NCBI RefSeq assembly: GCF_000342165.1 | Contig: NZ_AMRV01000004.1 | Location: forward strand, 1 to 64,000 | Direction of reading: 5' to 3' | Source of the DNA: Pacificimonas flava | Lineage (GTDB): Bacteria; Pseudomonadota; Alphaproteobacteria; Sphingomonadales; Sphingomonadaceae | DNA length: 64,000 nt | In this document: positions 60,790 through 64,000 of the stretch, one piece after another | Layout: every line of letters begins with the position of its first letter | Numbering within the stretch: position 1 is the stretch's first letter | The notes under the pieces: generated by a model | Database searches by the model: none | The model's input: only the letters and a program-made list of their open reading frames with translations | What the model was told of the DNA's origin: nothing | Translations under genes and position numbers: made by a program

Positions 60790-60820
60790 GGTGCGCCGCC
60801 CTCGTGGGAGTCGGCGCACC
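60790..60820 (+). terminator. Hairpin after the PEP-CTERM remnant
   Basis: GGTGCGCC (60790-60797) and GGCGCACC (60813-60820) form a perfect 8-bp stem with a 15-base loop, 20 bases after the remnant's stop codon. No T-run follows on the plus strand. It probably was the terminator of the lost gene, and now also separates it from the psp operon end. Confidence 0.5.
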
Positions 60821-60851
60821 ACGACCCTTATTCAAGGGCGCGCGCGTAGGG

Positions 60852-61109
60852 TCACAGATCGACGCCGGCGGCAATGGCCTCCAGCCGGCGTACGCGTTCC
60901 TTCAGGTCGGCGACCTCGATCCGGCCCATGGTGGTGGTGCCCATGTCGCGGCGCTGGTGCGGCGAGACATCCGCGCCGCCGAGTTCCGCGCGTTTCAGGT
61001 CCAGCCAGCCCCGCCAGCACCAGGCGAAGAGACCGGCTGCGATCACCGCGCAGGCAAGGCCGGCGGCAACGAAGATGATGGTGGTTTGAACATCAGGCAC
61101 AGCTATCAA
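60852..61109 (-). CDS. Small PspB-like membrane protein 5
   Basis: This 85-residue protein has a membrane segment (about residues 10-33, TIIFVAAGLACAVIAAGLF) and a C-terminal charged helix ending in LKERVRRLEAIAAGV. This is a worn form of the LERIATD motif shared by its neighbours. It is the last gene of the extended psp operon; the start overlaps the previous stop by 4 bases. No further family is known to me. Confidence 0.7.
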   Translation of the reverse strand: MIAVPDVQTTIIFVAAGLACAVIAAGLFAWCWRGWLDLKRAELGGADVSPHQRRDMGTTTMGRIEVADLKERVRRLEAIAAGVDL

Positions 61110-61417
61110 TCCTTCTTGTCCGTATCGGCCGTCCCAGTCCCGTTTTCCATGTTCGGGTCCGTCCCGTCGGAACCCGTCTCGGCGTGCGTTTCGGCAAGCG
61201 CCTCGATTTCGTGCGACAGGCGTGTCGGCCTGTCCGTGGCAATTCGTTCCAGGGTCGCGATGCGCGCTTTCAGGTCGCTGACCTCCCGGCGCAGCGCCGC
61301 CTTTTCCGGGTCGCCGCCTCGGCCGCGCGCTTCGAGTTCCGATCCCCGGCGAGAGGCGACGATGCCGACGACGACAGCAATCAGTGCGATCAGGATGATG
61401 GTGGCAAACCAGCCCAT
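61106..61417 (-). CDS. Small PspB-like membrane protein 4
   Basis: This 103-residue protein has an N-terminal membrane segment (residues 2-20, FATIILIALIAVVVGIV), a coiled coil (LRREVSDLKARIATLERIATD) and an acidic tail (Asp/Glu/Thr-rich) that its neighbours lack. The layout is that of PspB: a membrane anchor and then a heptad helix. It probably interacts with other Psp proteins at the inner membrane. Confidence 0.75.
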   Translation of the reverse strand: MGWFATIILIALIAVVVGIVASRRGSELEARGRGGDPEKAALRREVSDLKARIATLERIATDRPTRLSHEIEALAETHAETGSDGTDPNMENGTGTADTDKKD

Positions 61418-61444
61418 TCCGTTCTCCTTGTGCTCGACCGGCGT

Positions 61445-61780
61445 CTAGTTGGCCCGCTCGCTTTTCAGCGCTGCGAGATCGTGGTCGAGGCGGTGGGCAG
61501 AGTCAGTGACGATCGTTTCGATCGCGGCCAAGCGGTCCTTCACGCTGCCGATCTCCGCACGCAGCTGCGAATTTTCCTGCGTCAGAAGCCGGATGCGTTC
61601 ACGGTCCTCGCTTGTCGTCCGCGGATGCAGGGCCTGGCCCCAGGTGCCGTCGAGTGGATAGCCGTTCTTGATACGCATCCACGTTGTGGCGACCCAGCCG
61701 GCAATCCCCGCCGCGCCCAGCATCATGCCTCCGGCGATGATCCAGGGCAGGTTGCGGATGACGATATCCGATGCGTCCAT
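61445..61780 (-). CDS. Small PspB-like membrane protein 3
   Basis: This 111-residue protein has a membrane segment at about residues 12-34, then MRIKNGYPLDGTWG, a coiled coil (LLTQENSQLRAEIGSVKDRL) and IETIVTDSAHRLDHD. The K-x-GYPL-x-x-x-WG segment is shared with protein 1, so these two are the closest pair of the set. Confidence 0.78.
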   Translation of the reverse strand: MDASDIVIRNLPWIIAGGMMLGAAGIAGWVATTWMRIKNGYPLDGTWGQALHPRTTSEDRERIRLLTQENSQLRAEIGSVKDRLAAIETIVTDSAHRLDHDLAALKSERAN

Positions 61781-61816
61781 GTCGCTGCTCCCTTCCTTCC
61801 GATTTCGCGCCCGCGC

Positions 61817-62095
61817 TTACTGCGGCCGGCTACTCGCCCTGTCACGGCGCAGATCCTCGATCTCGGCCGCCAGATGCGCGCCGCCGTCTGTTGCGATCCG
61901 TTCGAGGACACGGACCCGCTGTTCCAGCCGCTCGACTTGGCCAGTGGCGGTCGCGGCGCGCTCGGCCGCTTCGCTGGCGGCAAGTTCGAGCTGCTTTTCC
62001 TTCAGTTTCAGCCAACGCTTGCTGAAATCTCCAAACACCCCCGCGATCACCGGAATGCCGACGACAATGAAGAAAAACAGAACCCAGCCGTCCAT
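61817..62095 (-). CDS. Small PspB-like membrane protein 2
   Basis: This 92-residue protein has a membrane segment (residues 4-21, WVLFFFIVVGIPVIAGVF), then a long charged helix with LEQRVRVLERIATDGGAHL. It has no GYPL segment. The start codon shares a base with the stop of protein 1. Confidence 0.75.
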   Translation of the reverse strand: MDGWVLFFFIVVGIPVIAGVFGDFSKRWLKLKEKQLELAASEAAERAATATGQVERLEQRVRVLERIATDGGAHLAAEIEDLRRDRASSRPQ

Positions 62096-62406
62096 CAGCG
62101 CGTCTCCTTGTTCAGGTCCCGCAGGCTATCGATCTCGTCGGACAGGCGCTTTGACGGATCGGTGGCGATGCGTTCAAGGACGGAGAGGCGCTCCTCAAGC
62201 CTGCTGACCTGCCCGCGCAGCTTCTCGTTTTCGCTGGTAAGGAGCTCGACCTCGCGCTTGGATTCCACCCGGTGGACGGCCTTGCCGCCGCCCCAATCGT
62301 CGGTCAGCGGGTAACCGTGCTTCGCCTGGATCCAGTTCTTGGCGATGGCGATGGCGCCGCAGATGGCGATGATCGCGATGACGAAGAACGGTGAGCCCCA
62401 ATCCAT
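62095..62406 (-). CDS. Small PspB-like membrane protein 1
   Basis: This 103-residue protein has a membrane segment (residues 6-22), then IQAKHGYPLTDDWGGG, a coiled coil (LLTSENEKLRGQVSRLEERL) and VLERIATDPSKRLSDEID. It is 45 bases downstream of pspC. The layout and the LERIATD motif define the five-gene series that follows pspC. Confidence 0.8.
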   Translation of the reverse strand: MDWGSPFFVIAIIAICGAIAIAKNWIQAKHGYPLTDDWGGGKAVHRVESKREVELLTSENEKLRGQVSRLEERLSVLERIATDPSKRLSDEIDSLRDLNKETR

Positions 62407-62451
62407 GTTTTCCTCCCTTTTTGTCCTGTGCGGCCCGTTACGGCCTGACGC

Positions 62452-62856
62452 TTATTTCAGTGCGTCGATTTCCCGCGCCAGCGAACTGTTCGACGTCGTG
62501 TGATGCTTCTCGATGGACGAAAGGCGGCGGTCGAGCGCCCGGAAGCGGGCGTGCACGTCGCGGATCGTTCCCTGCGGCGCACGGCGCGCTTTCATCTGGA
62601 ACTGGCGTTCCTCGGGCGCCGGACTCGGCAGATAGGCCGGCCGCTTGTCGGCGAAGAAGCCCACCAGCAGGTAGAGGAAGAGCGTCATGCCGCCGGTCAT
62701 CCACAGCGAGACGAACAGACCGACCCGCCACCACAGCGCCTCTATGCCGGTATAGTCGGCAAGGCCGGCGCACACCCCCATGAACTTGCCCTCATGCTTG
62801 TTCAGATAGAAGCGGCTGGGGGAATAGGGTTTGTCCAATTGGTCGTGCGTCCTCAT
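62452..62856 (-). CDS. pspC: Phage shock protein C
   Basis: This 134-residue protein has a PspC domain at about residues 14-80 (FYLNKHEGKFMGVCAGLADYTGIEALWWRVGLF is split here by a membrane helix around residues 40-65) and a C-terminal charged helix (ALDRRLSSIEKHHT) of coiled-coil type. PspC senses or transmits envelope stress together with PspB and controls PspA. The start overlaps the pspB stop (ATGA). Confidence 0.9.
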   Translation of the reverse strand: MRTHDQLDKPYSPSRFYLNKHEGKFMGVCAGLADYTGIEALWWRVGLFVSLWMTGGMTLFLYLLVGFFADKRPAYLPSPAPEERQFQMKARRAPQGTIRDVHARFRALDRRLSSIEKHHTTSNSSLAREIDALK

Positions 62857-63140
62857 GAGATCCTCCTGATGTTGGAGCGTTCGCGGTCCTCGATCTTGCT
62901 GTCGAGCATGTCGCGGTCATCGCTGTGGCTGAGACGGCGCCATTCGGGGCTGTCCACGTCCATGATGCGCTCGATGCTCTGGATACGTTCGTCCAGCCGC
63001 TGCGAAATGTGGTAGAGATCGTCGAGGAGCTGCTCGTCGTCCGTTGAAATCGACCGGCCCTTTTTCCACTGCGACATGTAGTGAAGCACAATCCAGGGCA
63101 ACGCGACGAAGATGGCGATGATGGCCACTACCGGTTCCAT
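62853..63140 (-). CDS. pspB: Phage shock protein B
   Basis: This 95-residue protein has an N-terminal membrane segment (residues 3-21, PVVAIIAIFVALPWIVLHY) and a helix LLDDLYHISQRLDERIQSIERIM, then a charged tail. This is the PspB layout. The IQSIERIM motif is the counterpart of LERIATD in the five genes downstream. It starts 3 bases after the pspA stop. Confidence 0.88.
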   Translation of the reverse strand: MEPVVAIIAIFVALPWIVLHYMSQWKKGRSISTDDEQLLDDLYHISQRLDERIQSIERIMDVDSPEWRRLSHSDDRDMLDSKIEDRERSNIRRIS

Positions 63141-63143
63141 GGC

Positions 63144-63818
63144 TCAATCCTCCTGCTTCTGATGGGTCAGACGGTTCTTCAACTGTTCGAGTTCGGCTTC
63201 CACCGCCTCGCTCGCCTGCAGTTCCGCGAACTGGCTTTCCAGCGTCTGGGTCTCCCCCAGCGCGAAGGCATCGGCGCGGCCCTCCGCATCGTCGACGCGG
63301 CGCTCAAGAATGTCGAAGCGGCTGAACGCATCGGCCGTCTTTTCGCCCTTTAGAATGGTGCCGACACGCACGCGGTTATTCGCCGTTTCGAGGCGCTGCA
63401 GCAGCGCGCCCTGGCGCGCGCGGGCCTCGCGCAGCTTGGCCTCCAGCTTCTGAATGTCCTTTTCATAGCTAGTCAGAGAGTCGGCAAGCAGGTCGACCTC
63501 CGCCTGAAGCTGGGCCGCGCGGCCGCCGGTCTTCTGCTTCTCGATCAAAGCGGCCTTGGCCAGGTCCTCGCGGTCCTTGGACAGGGCAAGTTCCGCCTTT
63601 TCCGCCCAGTCGATGCTGGCGCGCTCCAGCTTCACGATGGAACGGCGCAGTTCCTTTTGATCGGCAATCGTGCGCGCAGCGCTTGCGCGCACTTCGACGA
63701 GCGTCTCTTCCATCTCCATGATGATCATGCGGATCATCTTCGCCGGGTCTTCCGCCTTGTCGAGAAGGTCGGTGACGTTGGCGGCGATGATGTCGCGTGT
63801 TCGGGAAAAAATGCCCAT
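63144..63818 (-). CDS. pspA: Phage shock protein A (PspA/IM30)
   Basis: This protein of about 224 residues is almost entirely coiled-coil helix (FSRTRDIIAANVTDLLDKAE, then VELERASIDWAEKAELAL and an Ala/Arg-rich later half), the PspA/IM30/ESCRT-III-like fold. It binds and repairs damaged inner membrane. ATG 63818 (MGIFSRT) fits the canonical PspA start; an in-frame ATG at 63839 would add seven residues. Confidence 0.93.
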   Translation of the reverse strand: MGIFSRTRDIIAANVTDLLDKAEDPAKMIRMIIMEMEETLVEVRASAARTIADQKELRRSIVKLERASIDWAEKAELALSKDREDLAKAALIEKQKTGGRAAQLQAEVDLLADSLTSYEKDIQKLEAKLREARARQGALLQRLETANNRVRVGTILKGEKTADAFSRFDILERRVDDAEGRADAFALGETQTLESQFAELQASEAVEAELEQLKNRLTHQKQED

Positions 63819-63875
63819 CCTTGGTACCTCGCTGTTCATTCGGTTGCCCCGACCCGGTGGGGGCGGGGAATGGAA

Positions 63876-63912
63876 CCGGCGCGGGTGGGACTGGGTAGGG
63901 ATCCCGCGCCGG
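63876..63912. terminator. Hairpin between the partial gene and pspA
   Basis: CCGGCGCGGG (63876-63885) pairs exactly with CCCGCGCCGG (63903-63912) around a 17-base loop. It lies after the TAG that ends the partial gene at 63923 on the minus strand and before pspA, so it is either a terminator of that gene or a control element in the psp leader. Confidence 0.5.
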
Positions 63913-63922
63913 CTCCTGCTGG

Positions 63923-64000
63923 CTAGGCGGCGATGGCGCCGTCAGCCGAACTTGCAACCTGGACCGACGGTGCCGTCCATTCATCGGCGCGGGGGTCGGG
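63923..64000 (-). CDS. 3' end of an unrecognised gene at the window edge
   Basis: A frame entering from the right edge ends at TAG 63923-63925 and gives 25 residues (with DEWTAPSVQVASSADGAIA at the end). It is upstream of pspA on the same strand. It could be the C-terminus of a regulator or other envelope-stress gene, but nothing identifies it. Confidence 0.35.
   Translation of the reverse strand, partial: PDPRADEWTAPSVQVASSADGAIAA

Overview
This is GC-rich, densely packed alphaproteobacterial DNA, most likely from the order Sphingomonadales. The evidence is a PhyR/NepR/EcfG general stress locus with a PhyP-type kinase beside it, a ChpT phosphotransferase next to chemotaxis genes, and familiar alphaproteobacterial neighbourhoods (ffs-dnaX-ybaB, rnpB-lptF-lptG, SufE). 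No species call is possible from the sequence alone.

Bases 1-18930 look like an accessory island. It opens with a five-gene, fully overlapping minus-strand operon (12287 down to 839): an N6-adenine-type DNA methyltransferase, a 916-residue protein of unknown function in the place where class 2 DISARM has drmE, then drmA (helicase), drmB (DUF1998) and drmC (phospholipase D fold). I read this as a DISARM-type anti-phage system of mixed class. It is followed by an orphan gene pair (12914-14695), an IS110/IS1111-type element whose transposase has a one-base frameshift (15004-16364), a second transposase remnant, and a three-gene cassette ending in a stand-alone MobA/MobL-like HUH protein (16861-18670). 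At 18907-18930 lies a copy of the last 24 bases of a tRNA-Ser gene, the expected right attachment site of an integrative element. The intact tRNA-Ser and the integrase should lie left of the window.

From about 19000 the DNA looks like core chromosome. 19018-27967 carries a small membrane protein, a Cache-type histidine kinase, a Crp/Fnr regulator, telA and xpaC, then the general stress response locus: phyP facing phyR across a palindrome with two opposed EcfG-type promoters, a 45-residue membrane peptide, and an ecfG whose N-terminus is a NepR-like anti-sigma segment fused in frame. A separate short nepR gene sits convergently just downstream behind its own EcfG-like promoter.

28032-41920 holds housekeeping genes: glnE, a 1-Cys type bcp, a DUF455 protein, an M23 peptidase, an A-type Fe-S carrier, xth, an acetyltransferase-like protein, a fatty-acid hydroxylase-type protein, lptG-lptF, rnpB, an AmiD-like amidase, an EamA transporter and an SDR. 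41814-48113 is one chemotaxis/phosphorelay cluster read leftward (chpT-cheA-cheW-cheY-cheB-cheR), with a perfect CtrA box between chpT and cheA. 48216-60399 holds csp, a JAMM protease, rluD, rpoH, mtgA, ybaB-dnaX-ffs, nudC, a J-domain protein, a ferredoxin-like protein, an OmpA protein, a GNAT-nitrilase fusion, two thioesterases and sufE.

The right end holds a broken PEP-CTERM gene remnant (60530-60770), inactivated by an 8-bp tandem duplication, and a leftward phage-shock operon pspA-pspB-pspC extended by five more small PspB-like membrane proteins (63818 down to 60852).
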